Part shown: piece after piece, positions 1-7,066 of the stretch | Layout of the letters: each line of letters starts with the position of its first letter | How positions within the stretch are numbered: position 1 is the first letter of the stretch | Origin: an uncultured Alphaproteobacteria bacterium | GTDB lineage: Bacteria; Pseudomonadota; Alphaproteobacteria; SP197 | NCBI GenBank assembly: GCA_958295695.1 | Contig: OY282363.1 | Span: 124,001 to 188,000 of the forward strand | Direction of reading: 5' to 3' | Length of the DNA stretch: 64,000 nt | Position numbers and translations under genes: made by a program | The notes under the pieces: model-generated | Databases searched by the model: none | The model's input: the letters and a program-made list of their open reading frames with translations, nothing else | What the model was told of the DNA's origin: nothing

Positions 1-2
1 CT

Positions 3-74
3 GGCGGCGTCGGGACTTTCGGCCGGGTCGCGGCCGTGACCCTGGTGGCGACGATCGCCCGCGCCCCGATCTAG
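3..74 (+). CDS. Possible C-terminal end of a gene entering from the left
   Basis: One frame is open from the window edge and ends at TAG 72-74. It would encode a mostly hydrophobic 23-residue tail ending in Ala-Pro-Ile. The hydrophobic character is compatible with the last segment of a membrane protein, but nothing else can be said from so short a piece. Another frame could equally be the true one. Confidence 0.25.
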   Translation, partial: GGVGTFGRVAAVTLVATIARAPI

Positions 75-93
75 ACGCCGGGACCCCAAGCCC

Positions 94-573
94 ATGAAAC
101 GTCCGATCCTTCTCCTCGCCGCCGCCCTGTCGCTGTGTCCCGCCGCGCCGTCCCCGGCCGGGGACGTGACCGACTTGGACCGCTTCCAGCTCTGGAACGA
201 CTGCCGGCCCATGTACTTGGTCGTCGAAACGCTGGACCGGGACGCGGACGACATCGGGCTGACGAGGGAGGCCATCGGGACCGCCGCGCGCAGCAGGCTG
301 AGGGCGGCGCGCCTCTACGACGGCGACGCGGTGGCTCCATATCTGTATGTGAACGTGAATGTGTCCCGTTCGACATTCGGCTTGAGCGTCGAGTACAACA
401 AATGGATGTCCGATCCCGCGTCCGGCGAATCGGGCGCGGCCTCGACTTGGGATCGTGGCGCCATTGGAACGCACGGTGGGGACGCGGGCTACATCCTGTC
501 GAGCGTGTCGCAGATCATGGACATCTTCATCGACGAGTACCTGCGCGTGAACGAGGACGCCTGCCCGCGCTGA
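94..573 (+). CDS. Hypothetical secreted protein, 159 aa
   Basis: I do not recognise a family. The ATG at 94 is followed by a typical Sec signal peptide: two basic residues, then a Leu/Ala-rich core, with likely cleavage after Ala-Gly near residue 23. The mature part (about 136 aa) has two cysteines, one near residue 38 and one near the C-terminus, that could form a disulfide. It ends in an acidic stretch. A periplasmic location is likely. No partner is evident: the next gene converges from the opposite strand with a short gap. Function unknown. Confidence 0.65.
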   Translation: MKRPILLLAAALSLCPAAPSPAGDVTDLDRFQLWNDCRPMYLVVETLDRDADDIGLTREAIGTAARSRLRAARLYDGDAVAPYLYVNVNVSRSTFGLSVEYNKWMSDPASGESGAASTWDRGAIGTHGGDAGYILSSVSQIMDIFIDEYLRVNEDACPR

Positions 574-602
574 CGCGGGGGAAGGGTTCGCGCATCCGCC
601 CC

Positions 603-1076
603 TCACGGCGCCGGGCACCAGCTCCCGCGCCGGCCGCCGTCGTAAGCGCGGGCGTGGCCGGAGGCGACCAGGGCGCGGGCGAGCGAGCGGCCGTCCACGA
701 CCAGGTCGGCCACGACGCGCCCGCCCCACTTGTCCCATGCGGGATCGCGCGTCGCGACCGTGCGCGCGGGCGCCAGGGCCGCCTCGACGAAGGCCGCCGC
801 GGCTTCGCCCGCCGCGCGCTCCGCCTCGCAGGCCGCCCGGCCGCCCCTCTCCGGCGCGTCCACGCCGCGCAGCCGCACCGAGAGCCGCGCCAGCTCCGGC
901 GCCGCGATGTCCGGCGAGGCGTCGACCCGGACCGTATCGCCGTCCACGACCCGGACGACGGGCCATTCGTAATCGGCGCCCCAGGCCGTCGCGGCGCCGA
1001 CACAGAGGACGGCCGAAAAGGCGAGCGGGCGCCGGACGAGCCGGGAAACGGGCCGGTTCGATCGTCGTCCGGGCAC
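603..1076 (-). CDS. Thermonuclease (SNase-like) family protein, 157 aa, exported
   Basis: This is a small staphylococcal-nuclease-fold protein with an N-terminal signal sequence; a hydrophobic stretch at about residues 18-33 ends in Ala-Trp-Gly-Ala. The SNase signatures are visible. VVDGDTVRVD (about 43-52) supplies acidic metal ligands D45 and D47. RLRGVDAPE (about 68-76) supplies catalytic-type R70 and E76. A Trp-Asp-Lys-Trp-Gly-Arg segment follows near residue 115, in the position where the family has its second catalytic arginine. A periplasmic or secreted nuclease acting on DNA or RNA is the family expectation. The gene stands alone, upstream of the dnaQ terminus in the same direction with a 200-bp gap. 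Confidence 0.85.
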   Translation of the reverse strand: MPGRRSNRPVSRLVRRPLAFSAVLCVGAATAWGADYEWPVVRVVDGDTVRVDASPDIAAPELARLSVRLRGVDAPERGGRAACEAERAAGEAAAAFVEAALAPARTVATRDPAWDKWGGRVVADLVVDGRSLARALVASGHARAYDGGRRGSWCPAP

Positions 1077-1136
1077 GGCTTGTTTTCTCTTCGTTCTCCT
1101 TCCGCGAGCGGGATATGGGGTTTCGGCCCCGCGGCG

Positions 1137-1211
1137 TCAAGCCGGGTCGGACACGAACTTGCGGAAGATGGCCCGGGCGCCGGCCCGGAGGGGATCGAAC
1201 GCGGCGCTCAT
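1137..1211 (-). CDS. Possible 24-residue micro-ORF
   Basis: Between the nuclease gene and dnaQ the minus strand carries an ATG (1211) preceded by a strong GGGGAGGGA ribosome-binding sequence. It encodes a 24-residue basic peptide rich in Ala, Arg and Phe and ends in TGA at 1137-1139. The quality of the ribosome-binding site is the only support; no family is recognised and it may be fortuitous. Confidence 0.25.
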   Translation of the reverse strand: MSAAFDPLRAGARAIFRKFVSDPA

Positions 1212-1277
1212 GCGTCCCTCCCCGTGTCCGGCCGGCCTCACCGCGCGTCCGCCCTCGACGAAAGCGCCCGCCGCGTC

Positions 1278-1964
1278 TCAGCGCGGGGAGCGGCGCCAGA
1301 TCGGATCGGCGACGTGACGGTCGAGGAAGGCGGCGTGGCGCGCTTCCTCCTCTGCGGTGGCGGCGTGGGGACGGGCCTCGCGCGCCTCGCGCGGCGCCCC
1401 GGACCCCGGGGCGGCGGAGGCCGCCGGGCCGCCGCCGAAAGCCAGGCCGGCCTGCCGGCCGCCCATGAGCTCCAGGTAGACCTGGGCCAGGAGTTCGGCG
1501 TCGAGCAGCGCGCCGTGGCGCGCGCGGGCCGAGGCGTCGACGTCGAAGCGCTTCATCAGGGCGTCGAGGCTGTTGGCTTGGCCGGGATACTGCCCGCGGG
1601 CCAGCGCCAGGGAATCGGTGACGCGCGCGCCGCTGACCGGCTCCAGCCCCTCCATCCTGAGCTCGTTGTTGAGGAACGCGAGGTCGAACTCCGCGTTGTG
1701 GATCACGATCCGGCTGTCGCCCAGGAACGCCAGCAGGTCGGCCGCCCTGTCCCGGAACAGCGGCTGGCGGGCGAGGAAGGCGTCGGTCAGGCCGTGCACC
1801 TCGAAGGCCTCGCGCTCGTTCTCGCGCCGCGGGTTGAGATAGGTCTGCCACGTCCGGCCGGTGGGGACGTGGTTCACGAGCTCGACGCAGCCGATCTCCA
1901 CGATCCGGTGCCCCGCGAGGACGTCGAGACCGGTGGTCTCGGTATCGAGGACGACTTCGCGCAT
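1278..1964 (-). CDS. dnaQ: DNA polymerase III subunit epsilon (3'-5' proofreading exonuclease)
   Basis: Epsilon proofreads for the replicative polymerase by removing mispaired 3' nucleotides. The DEDDh exonuclease motifs are all present. ExoI is DTETTGLD with D7 and E9. ExoII is HNAEFD at about 89-94. ExoIII has H150 and D155. The start was placed at ATG 1964 because the protein then begins directly at the conserved first strand; the frame stays open upstream but that part reads as low-complexity Arg/Pro. The 228-residue length is normal. After residue 170 lies a Gly/Ala-rich linker before a C-terminal tail that would contact the polymerase alpha subunit. It is 26 bp downstream of coaE, as in other alphaproteobacteria. 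Confidence 0.93.
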   Translation of the reverse strand: MREVVLDTETTGLDVLAGHRIVEIGCVELVNHVPTGRTWQTYLNPRRENEREAFEVHGLTDAFLARQPLFRDRAADLLAFLGDSRIVIHNAEFDLAFLNNELRMEGLEPVSGARVTDSLALARGQYPGQANSLDALMKRFDVDASARARHGALLDAELLAQVYLELMGGRQAGLAFGGGPAASAAPGSGAPREAREARPHAATAEEEARHAAFLDRHVADPIWRRSPR

Positions 1965-1990
1965 GGGATCCCGGGGCCGGCGGGGCGAGC

Positions 1991-2650
1991 CTACACGGTC
2001 CGGCCGGACGCCGCGACCGGGCCGCGGGTCGGGCGCGGCGGCCAGATCCCGCCCCGTCTTGTCCCCAGGTCGGCCGCGACCCGCCCCACCCCGCGCCATG
2101 TCGCCGCCTTGGAAAGCCCCGTGCGGATGACGATGTCGGCCCTGCGCCGCTTCTCGGCGTCGGGCATCTGGCGCGCGCGGACGCTCTCCAGCCTGTCGCG
2201 GGTCATGCCGGGGCGGCGGAGCACGCGGGCCTCCTGGACGAAGGCCGGAGCGGACACGACGCAGCTCGCGTCGACGCCCCGCTCCGCGCCGGTCTCGAAC
2301 AGCAGGGGCACGTCCACGACGGCCAGGCGGACGCCGCGCCGGCAGGCCCGGCGCAGGAAACGATCGCGCTCGGCGGCGACGAGCGGGTGGACGGCCGCCT
2401 CGAGGGCGGCGAGCGCCGCCCGATCGCCGAACACGGCCCGGCCGAGACGGACGCGGTCGACGCGGGCGCCGGCGCCGACGACCGCGTCCGGGAACATCGC
2501 GGCGACGACGGGCACGGCCGCGCCGCCCGGGCGGTAGAGCCGGCGCACGGCCGCGTCGGAATCGTGGACCAGCGCGCCGCGCCGCGCGAACATCGCGGCC
2601 ACGGTCGATTTCCCCATGCCGATGGAGCCGGTGAGGCCCAGGACGAACAT
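1991..2650 (-). CDS. coaE: Dephospho-CoA kinase
   Basis: This enzyme phosphorylates the 3'-hydroxyl of dephospho-CoA with ATP, the last step of coenzyme A synthesis. The P-loop is GSIGMGKST at residues 8-16, followed by a substrate-site HDSD motif near residue 29. A conserved VDVPLLFETG segment lies mid-protein. The length of 219 aa is slightly above the usual 200 because of a low-complexity Arg/Pro/Gly tail of about 30 residues. ATG 2650 is well placed in front of the first strand. It is transcribed with dnaQ, and its promoter must lie in the 2651-2836 gap shared with the divergent gene at 2837. Confidence 0.95.
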   Translation of the reverse strand: MFVLGLTGSIGMGKSTVAAMFARRGALVHDSDAAVRRLYRPGGAAVPVVAAMFPDAVVGAGARVDRVRLGRAVFGDRAALAALEAAVHPLVAAERDRFLRRACRRGVRLAVVDVPLLFETGAERGVDASCVVSAPAFVQEARVLRRPGMTRDRLESVRARQMPDAEKRRRADIVIRTGLSKAATWRGVGRVAADLGTRRGGIWPPRPTRGPVAASGRTV

Positions 2651-2732
2651 GGCCGCTTCTTACGCCATCGCCACGCCACGCGCCACGGACAAGGGCTAGC
2701 CCGCGCTCCCTCGACTCGGCGGGACACCAATG

Positions 2733-2763
2733 TTCAGAGATATCTTAAGATATATTCAGAGAT
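2733..2763. promoter_or_regulatory. Candidate operator: perfect palindrome flanked by direct repeats
   Basis: The motif TTCAGAGAT occurs twice, at 2733-2741 and 2755-2763, exactly 22 bp apart, which is two helical turns. Between and overlapping them is the perfect 14-bp palindrome ATATCTTAAGATAT at 2740-2753. The block is strikingly AT-rich for this genome. It lies 10 bp upstream of a TTGACA element and between the divergent coaE and 2837 genes. The arrangement is typical of a repressor binding site; the cognate regulator is not shown by the sequence. Confidence 0.45.
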
Positions 2764-2772
2764 GATTTAGTC

Positions 2773-2801
2773 TTGACAAAACACTTTCGAAGCCTCATGT
2801 G
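2773..2801 (+). promoter_or_regulatory. Candidate sigma-70 promoter for the gene at 2837
   Basis: A consensus -35 TTGACA is at 2773-2778. No good -10 lies at 17 bp (CATGTG at 2796-2801 is poor), and a weak TCTATC-like element is further downstream. A weak -10 behind a perfect -35 next to a palindrome suggests a regulated promoter. Confidence 0.4.
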
Positions 2802-2836
2802 TCTATCTCGAAACCAGCTAAAACAGGAACCTAGCC

Positions 2837-3274
2837 ATGAAGATGATCGTGTACGAAGGGACAGTCGAGGAGATTGCCAAGATCGCTCGCGCCCTCAAGC
2901 CGGAAGCGGCGACGGGCGACTCTACCGACACCTTCGGAGACCCCGAGAGATCGGAGACGCTTGTGGCCACGGAGCTCGCGCGCCGCATGCTGACTCGCCT
3001 CCCGCTCTCCAAAGCACAAACGACCGTGCTCAAGACGCTCATGGACGCCCACCCGGAGTGGGTATCGAGAGACGAGCTCAGCGCCGCAACCGGCTACAGC
3101 TCGCATCAACTCGCCGGCGTCATGGGAGCGTTCGGCCGACGCGCGTCAAAAACCGACGGATACCGTCCCGGCATCCGGTTGTTCGACACCCAGTGGAATG
3201 ACGAGACGGGGGCATGGGATTACCGCCTGCCGGACACCATGCTCGAGGCGTTGCGCTTGGAGAAGCCGGTCTGA
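2837..3274 (+). CDS. Hypothetical protein with predicted winged-helix/HTH region, 145 aa
   Basis: The family is not recognised. Residues about 58-100 read like a winged helix: a helix starting with Leu-Ser-Lys-Ala, the turn around VSRDELSAATGYSS, and a recognition-type helix HQLAGVMGAFGRR. This is followed by a more hydrophilic C-terminal part with a strand-like LFDTQWND segment. The first 40 residues form an acidic helix. The base composition is visibly less GC-rich than the flanking housekeeping genes, which suggests horizontal acquisition. The gene has its own -35 element and palindrome upstream and a strong hairpin downstream, so it is a self-contained cassette. An autoregulator is possible but unproven. 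Confidence 0.8.
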   Translation: MKMIVYEGTVEEIAKIARALKPEAATGDSTDTFGDPERSETLVATELARRMLTRLPLSKAQTTVLKTLMDAHPEWVSRDELSAATGYSSHQLAGVMGAFGRRASKTDGYRPGIRLFDTQWNDETGAWDYRLPDTMLEALRLEKPV

Positions 3275-3301
3275 CATCGGAGAGGCCGCGAACACGGCCT
3301 G

Positions 3302-3332
3302 TCGGGGGGTCCGTCGCAGACGGACCCCCCGA
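3302..3332. terminator. Bidirectional hairpin terminator between convergent genes
   Basis: A perfect 14-bp stem (3302-3315 with 3319-3332) closes a GCA loop. It begins TCGGGGGG and ends CCCCCCGA. It sits between the 3' ends of the gene at 2837 and aroE, 27 bp from each. There is no long T-tract, so release may be Rho-assisted. Confidence 0.75.
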
Positions 3333-3360
3333 TTCGTCCCGATCGTGACCGCCGGAAGGC

Positions 3361-4200
3361 TCAGAGGCCCTCGGCGACGTGGGCGCGGAGGGCGGCGGTG
3401 ACTTCCGGCTCGCGCCCGAACCAGGCGGCGAAGCCGGGCCGGGCCTGGTGCAGGAGCATGCCCAGGCCATCGACCGCGTCGAGGCGCCGCGCGGCCGCGC
3501 GGCGCAGCAGGCCGGTCTCCAGCGGGGCGTAGACCAGGTCGCAGACCGCGGCGTCGCGGGGAAGCGGATCCAGCGACAGGTCGAGCGGCGGCTGGCCGGC
3601 CATGCCGAGCCGGGTGGCGTTGACGACCAGCCCCGCGCCGTCGAGGGCGTCCTCGCGCTCGTTCCAGGCGACCGGCAGGACCCGCCCGCCGAACTCCCCG
3701 GCGAGGTCCCGGGCGCGTCCGGCCGTGCGGTTGGCCAGGCGCACCTCCGGCGCGCCGGCGTCCAGCAGCGCGACGACCACCGCCCGGCCCGCGCCGCCCG
3801 CGCCCAGCACCGCGGCGGGCCTCGCCGCCGGCCAGCCGGGCGCGCGTTGGCGGAGGTTCTCCATGAAACCGAAGGCGTCGGTGTTGGAGACCTCGAGCGC
3901 GCCATCCGCGCCCACGACGACCGTGTTGGCCGCGCCGATCCGGCGCGCGGCCGCGTCGGCCGCGTCGGCCAGCGCGAGGGCCCGCTCCTTGTGGGGCAGG
4001 GTGACGTTGCAGCCGCGAAAGCCCAGGGCCGGCAGGGCGCGCAGGGCGCGCTCGAAACCGTCCGGCGGGACCGCGAGCGGCACATAGGCGCCGTCGACGC
4101 CGTAAGCCCTCAGCCAGAAACCGTGGAGCCGGGGCGAGCGCGAGTGCGCCACCGGCCAGCCCATGACGCCCGCCACGAGCGCCTCGCCCGTGACCGTCAC
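3361..4200 (-). CDS. aroE: Shikimate dehydrogenase (NADP+)
   Basis: AroE reduces 3-dehydroshikimate to shikimate in aromatic amino-acid synthesis. The substrate-binding motif SRSP is at 20-23. The catalytic lysine K71 lies in NVTLPHKE, and the catalytic-pair aspartate D108 in SNTDAFG. The dinucleotide-binding GAGGAG is at 133-138, followed by ANRT of the NADP adenine-phosphate site. The start is GTG 4200, which overlaps the maf stop as GTGA and gives 279 aa, a normal length. No internal Met would leave the first strand intact. It is the last gene of the ppsR-maf-aroE operon. Confidence 0.93.
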   Translation of the reverse strand: MTVTGEALVAGVMGWPVAHSRSPRLHGFWLRAYGVDGAYVPLAVPPDGFERALRALPALGFRGCNVTLPHKERALALADAADAAARRIGAANTVVVGADGALEVSNTDAFGFMENLRQRAPGWPAARPAAVLGAGGAGRAVVVALLDAGAPEVRLANRTAGRARDLAGEFGGRVLPVAWNEREDALDGAGLVVNATRLGMAGQPPLDLSLDPLPRDAAVCDLVYAPLETGLLRRAAARRLDAVDGLGMLLHQARPGFAAWFGREPEVTAALRAHVAEGL

Positions 4201-4799
4201 GACGGCAACACGCCCCGGACGCGGAGCTGGTCGAGCAGATCCAGCATCGGCAGGCCGACGACGGCGTGGACGTCGCCCTCGATCCGGCTGAAGAGCTGCA
4301 GGCCCCGGCCCTCGATCTGGTAGCCGCCGACGCTGGCGCAGGCGGCCTCGCCGACCGCCGCGAGGTAGCCGTCGAGGAACGCCGGCGAGAACGCGCGCAC
4401 GGTCATGCGCGCGACCGCCGTGCAACGCCACAGCCGTTCGTCGCCGCGCACCAGGACGGCCGAGGTCACGAGCCGGTGGGTCCGGCCCGCCAGCGCCAGG
4501 AGGTGGCGGCGCGCCTCGTCGACGGTCTCGGCCTTGTCGTACCAACGGCCCTCGCACTCGAGCATCGAATCGGCGCCGAGCACGAGCGCGTCCGGCCGGC
4601 GCGCGCCGACCCGGCGGGCCTTCAGCTCCGCCAGGTCCCCGGACGCGCGCTCCACGGACGCGCCTTCCGCCCGGAGCGCGTCCTTCGCCGCTCCCTCGTC
4701 GATCCCGGAGGCCTCGGCCGCGAAGTCGACGCCGGCGTTCTCCAGCATCGTCCGGCGGGCCGCGCTCCCGGAGGCGAGGACGAGACGGCCTTCGCTCAC
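4197..4799 (-). CDS. maf: Maf/YhdE-type nucleoside triphosphate pyrophosphatase
   Basis: Maf proteins hydrolyse non-canonical or modified NTPs to monophosphates and have been linked to septum control. The hallmark SGSAARRTML is near the N-terminus (residues 10-19), with an ADSMLECEGRWYDK segment mid-protein carrying the acidic catalytic residues. The C-terminal VVGLPM loop is followed by an amphipathic helix. The GTG start at 4799 overlaps the ppsR stop by four bases (GTGA), and its own stop overlaps aroE in the same way, so the three genes are translationally coupled. Its 200 aa is the usual size. Which NTP it prefers cannot be read from sequence. Confidence 0.92.
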   Translation of the reverse strand: MSEGRLVLASGSAARRTMLENAGVDFAAEASGIDEGAAKDALRAEGASVERASGDLAELKARRVGARRPDALVLGADSMLECEGRWYDKAETVDEARRHLLALAGRTHRLVTSAVLVRGDERLWRCTAVARMTVRAFSPAFLDGYLAAVGEAACASVGGYQIEGRGLQLFSRIEGDVHAVVGLPMLDLLDQLRVRGVLPS

Positions 4800-5641
4800 G
4801 GCAGGACCCCGAAGCGCTCCCGGTAGAGCTGCAGGATGGCGGCGGCCGATTCCTCGATCGAGCGCCGCGTCACGTCGATGACCGGCCAGGCGCGCTCCTC
4901 GTAGAGGCGGCGCGCGTCGGCCAGCTCGCGCCTGACGGCGTCGGGCGCGACATAGTCGCTCTCGCCGTCCTGGCGCAGCATGGTCATGCGGTTGCGCCGG
5001 ACCTGCACCAGACGGGCGGCGCTCTGGTAGAGCGCGACGACCAGGGGCCTCGAGGCCGCGAGCAGTTCGTCGGGCGGCGGCACGCCGGGCACGATCGGCA
5101 CATTCGCGGCCTTGAGGCCGCGGTTGGCGAGATAGAAGCAGGTCGGGGTCTTGGACGTGCGCGAGACGCCGACCACGATCACGTCGGCCTCGTCGAGGTC
5201 GTGGGGCGACTGGCCGTCGTCGTGGCGCAGCACGAACTGGATCGCGTCCACCCGGGCGAAGTATTCGGCGTCGAGCGCGTGCTGGCCGCCGGGCTGGCCC
5301 CTGACCGGCCGGCCCAGATAGCCGGACAGGACGCCCAGCACGGGATCGAGCACCGGCACGCAGGGCACGCCCAGCCTCCGGCAGCCCATGGCGAGCTGGT
5401 CGCGCCGGGCCGGATCGACCAGCGTGTAGATCACCACCCCCGGGCTGGCCTCGATGGCCGACAGCACGCGGTCCATCTGGCGCGCCGACCGGACCAGCGC
5501 CCAGATGTGCTCGTTGGCCTCGACATCCTCGAACTGCGACACGGCGGCGCGCGCCACCGAGAGGATCGTCTCGCCGGTGGCGTCGGAGACCAGATGGAAG
5601 TGGAAGCCGGCCGGGGGCCGTGTGGAGCAATCGGGAGCCAT
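4796..5641 (-). CDS. ppsR: Bifunctional kinase/pyrophosphorylase regulating PEP synthase or PPDK (DUF299)
   Basis: This family reversibly phosphorylates pyruvate phosphate dikinase or PEP synthase on a regulatory threonine. The P-loop-like GVSRTSKTP is at about 158-166, and the conserved HLVSDATGET opens the protein (16-25). The length of 281 aa is typical. The start at ATG 5641 was chosen over upstream open frame, which is low complexity and runs into the candidate origin. It is the first gene of the ppsR-maf-aroE operon and diverges from hemE. This is the homologue that abuts the replication origin in Caulobacter and Rickettsia (the RP001-type gene). Confidence 0.93.
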   Translation of the reverse strand: MAPDCSTRPPAGFHFHLVSDATGETILSVARAAVSQFEDVEANEHIWALVRSARQMDRVLSAIEASPGVVIYTLVDPARRDQLAMGCRRLGVPCVPVLDPVLGVLSGYLGRPVRGQPGGQHALDAEYFARVDAIQFVLRHDDGQSPHDLDEADVIVVGVSRTSKTPTCFYLANRGLKAANVPIVPGVPPPDELLAASRPLVVALYQSAARLVQVRRNRMTMLRQDGESDYVAPDAVRRELADARRLYEERAWPVIDVTRRSIEESAAAILQLYRERFGVLP

Positions 5642-5649
5642 GGGGATAA
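5641..5649 (-). promoter_or_regulatory. DnaA-box-like 9-mer TTATCCCCA
   Basis: Read on the minus strand, the sequence is TTATCCCCA, one mismatch from the TTATCCACA DnaA-box consensus. It abuts the ppsR start codon at the left edge of the candidate origin. Confidence 0.4.
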
Positions 5650-6004
5650 CTCGCCGGAATCGGCGAGGGCCGCAAGTCCGTTCCCGACGCGCCCGTTTCC
5701 GTCCGGCCGTTGTCCCCCTGGGGATCGCCGCCGCCGGCCCGACGCGACATTCGACCGGACGCGGCGTTCCGTCCCCGCAAATCCCACGGTTGTCCACAAG
5801 GACGCCCGGGCCGCGACTCGCCGGGCGTGGGCAAAGACCCCGATTCGCACCGTCCGGCCGCCGGAAGGCCGTCCCCAGGGTTCGCAACCCTGTCGATCCC
5901 CGGAGGGATGGATCGTTGTCCGCGTCATGGACAGGGATTCACTACAACAACCTCCTTTTCTCTTTTCTTTTCCCTGTTTGAAGAAGGGTGTAGGACCCTT
6001 GCCC
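5642..6004. other. Candidate chromosomal replication origin (oriC), 363-bp gene-free gap
   Basis: No coding signal is evident between divergent ppsR and hemE. The gap contains DnaA-box-like 9-mers TTGTCCACA (5790-5798) and TTATCCCCA (minus strand, 5641-5649). Weaker TTGTCC elements lie at 5710 and 5916. An AT-rich pyrimidine tract (about 5935-5985, runs of CTTTT) is unusual for this genome and could serve as an unwinding element. In Caulobacter crescentus and Rickettsia prowazekii the origin lies between hemE and the RP001-type gene, with maf, aroE, coaE and dnaQ beyond it, the same order as here. It also must hold the promoters of both operons. Function is inferred, not shown. Confidence 0.6.
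5790..5798 (+). promoter_or_regulatory. DnaA-box-like 9-mer TTGTCCACA
   Basis: One mismatch from TTATCCACA, central in the ppsR-hemE gap. It is the best plus-strand match seen there. Confidence 0.5.
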
Positions 6005-7066
6005 GTGCCGCCCGCTCCCACCCCCGGTCCACCGGCCGGAAAGCCGCTTCTGCGCGCTCTCCGCGGCGAGCGCGTCGACCCGCCGCCCGTCTGGCTCATG
6101 CGCCAGGCGGGGCGCTACCTGCCGGAATACCGCGCGCTCCGGGACCGGGCCGCGGACTTCATGGCCCTGTGCGGCGCGCCCGAGCTGGCCGCCGAGATCA
6201 CGCTGCAGCCGGTCCGGCGGTTCGGGCTCGACGCCGCGATCGTCTTCTCCGATATCCTCGTCGCGCCCCACGCCATGGGCCGTACGGTGCGTTTCTCCGA
6301 GGGCGCCGGCCCGCTGCTGGAGCCGCTGGCCGGCGCCGGCGACATCGACGCGCTGGACGCGGAACGCGCGGTCGACGGCAACCGCGCGCTGCTGGAGACC
6401 CTCGCCCTGACGCGCCGCGCCCTCGACGCCGACACCGCCCTGATCGGGTTCGCCGGCGCGCCGTTCACGCTGGCGGCCTACATGATCGACGGCCGGGGCG
6501 GCGGCGCGTTCCCGAGGACCCGCGCGCTGATGACGGACGATCCGGCGCTCCTCGACCGGCTCGTCGCGGTGCTCGTCCGGGCCGTGTCGGCGCTCCTGGT
6601 CGCCCAGATCGACGCCGGCGCGGAGGCTGTCCAGATCTTCGACAGTTGGGCGGGGTTGCTGGAGGACGACGGGTCCTTCGCGCGCTGGGCGACCGCGCCG
6701 GCCGCCGCCATCGCGGCCGAGGTCCACGACGCCCGGCCGGGCGCGCCGGCGATCGGGTTTCCGCGCGCAGCGGGGCGGAGGTTCGCGGCCTTCGCCGAGG
6801 GTTCGGGCGTGGACGCGCTGCAGGTCGACGAGATGACGCCGCTCGCCGCCATGGCGGCGCTCCAGCGCCGCGCGCCGGTCCAGGGCAACCTGGACCCCGG
6901 AGTCCTGCGGGCCGGCGGCGAGGCGCTCGACGGCGCGGTCCGGGCGACCGTCGCGGCGCTCGGCGGCGGGCCCCACGTCTTCAACCTGGGCCACGGCGTC
7001 ATCAGGGACACCCCGCCGGAGAACGTCGCGCGCCTCGTGGCGGCGGTGCGCGGGGGGTCGCCATGA
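6005..7066 (+). CDS. hemE: Uroporphyrinogen decarboxylase
   Basis: HemE removes four carboxyl groups from uroporphyrinogen III to give coproporphyrinogen III in heme synthesis. The signature LMRQAGRYLPEY is at about 31-42, and GHGVIRDTPPENV is near the C-terminus. Mid-protein FSDILVAPHAMG carries the conserved substrate-site aspartate. No ATG fits: the frame upstream is GTA then TTG (5999) then GTG (6005). GTG 6005 was chosen because AGGA at 5992-5995 is well spaced, giving 353 aa; TTG 5999 is an alternative. The stop overlaps hemH as ATGA. The gene starts immediately right of the candidate oriC. Confidence 0.93.
   Translation: MPPAPTPGPPAGKPLLRALRGERVDPPPVWLMRQAGRYLPEYRALRDRAADFMALCGAPELAAEITLQPVRRFGLDAAIVFSDILVAPHAMGRTVRFSEGAGPLLEPLAGAGDIDALDAERAVDGNRALLETLALTRRALDADTALIGFAGAPFTLAAYMIDGRGGGAFPRTRALMTDDPALLDRLVAVLVRAVSALLVAQIDAGAEAVQIFDSWAGLLEDDGSFARWATAPAAAIAAEVHDARPGAPAIGFPRAAGRRFAAFAEGSGVDALQVDEMTPLAAMAALQRRAPVQGNLDPGVLRAGGEALDGAVRATVAALGGGPHVFNLGHGVIRDTPPENVARLVAAVRGGSP

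Noticed and set aside
135-2537. 800-codon plus-strand frame across dnaQ and coaE
   Set aside because: Overlaps two clear genes on the other strand; composition is Arg/Gly/Pro-driven with no domain.
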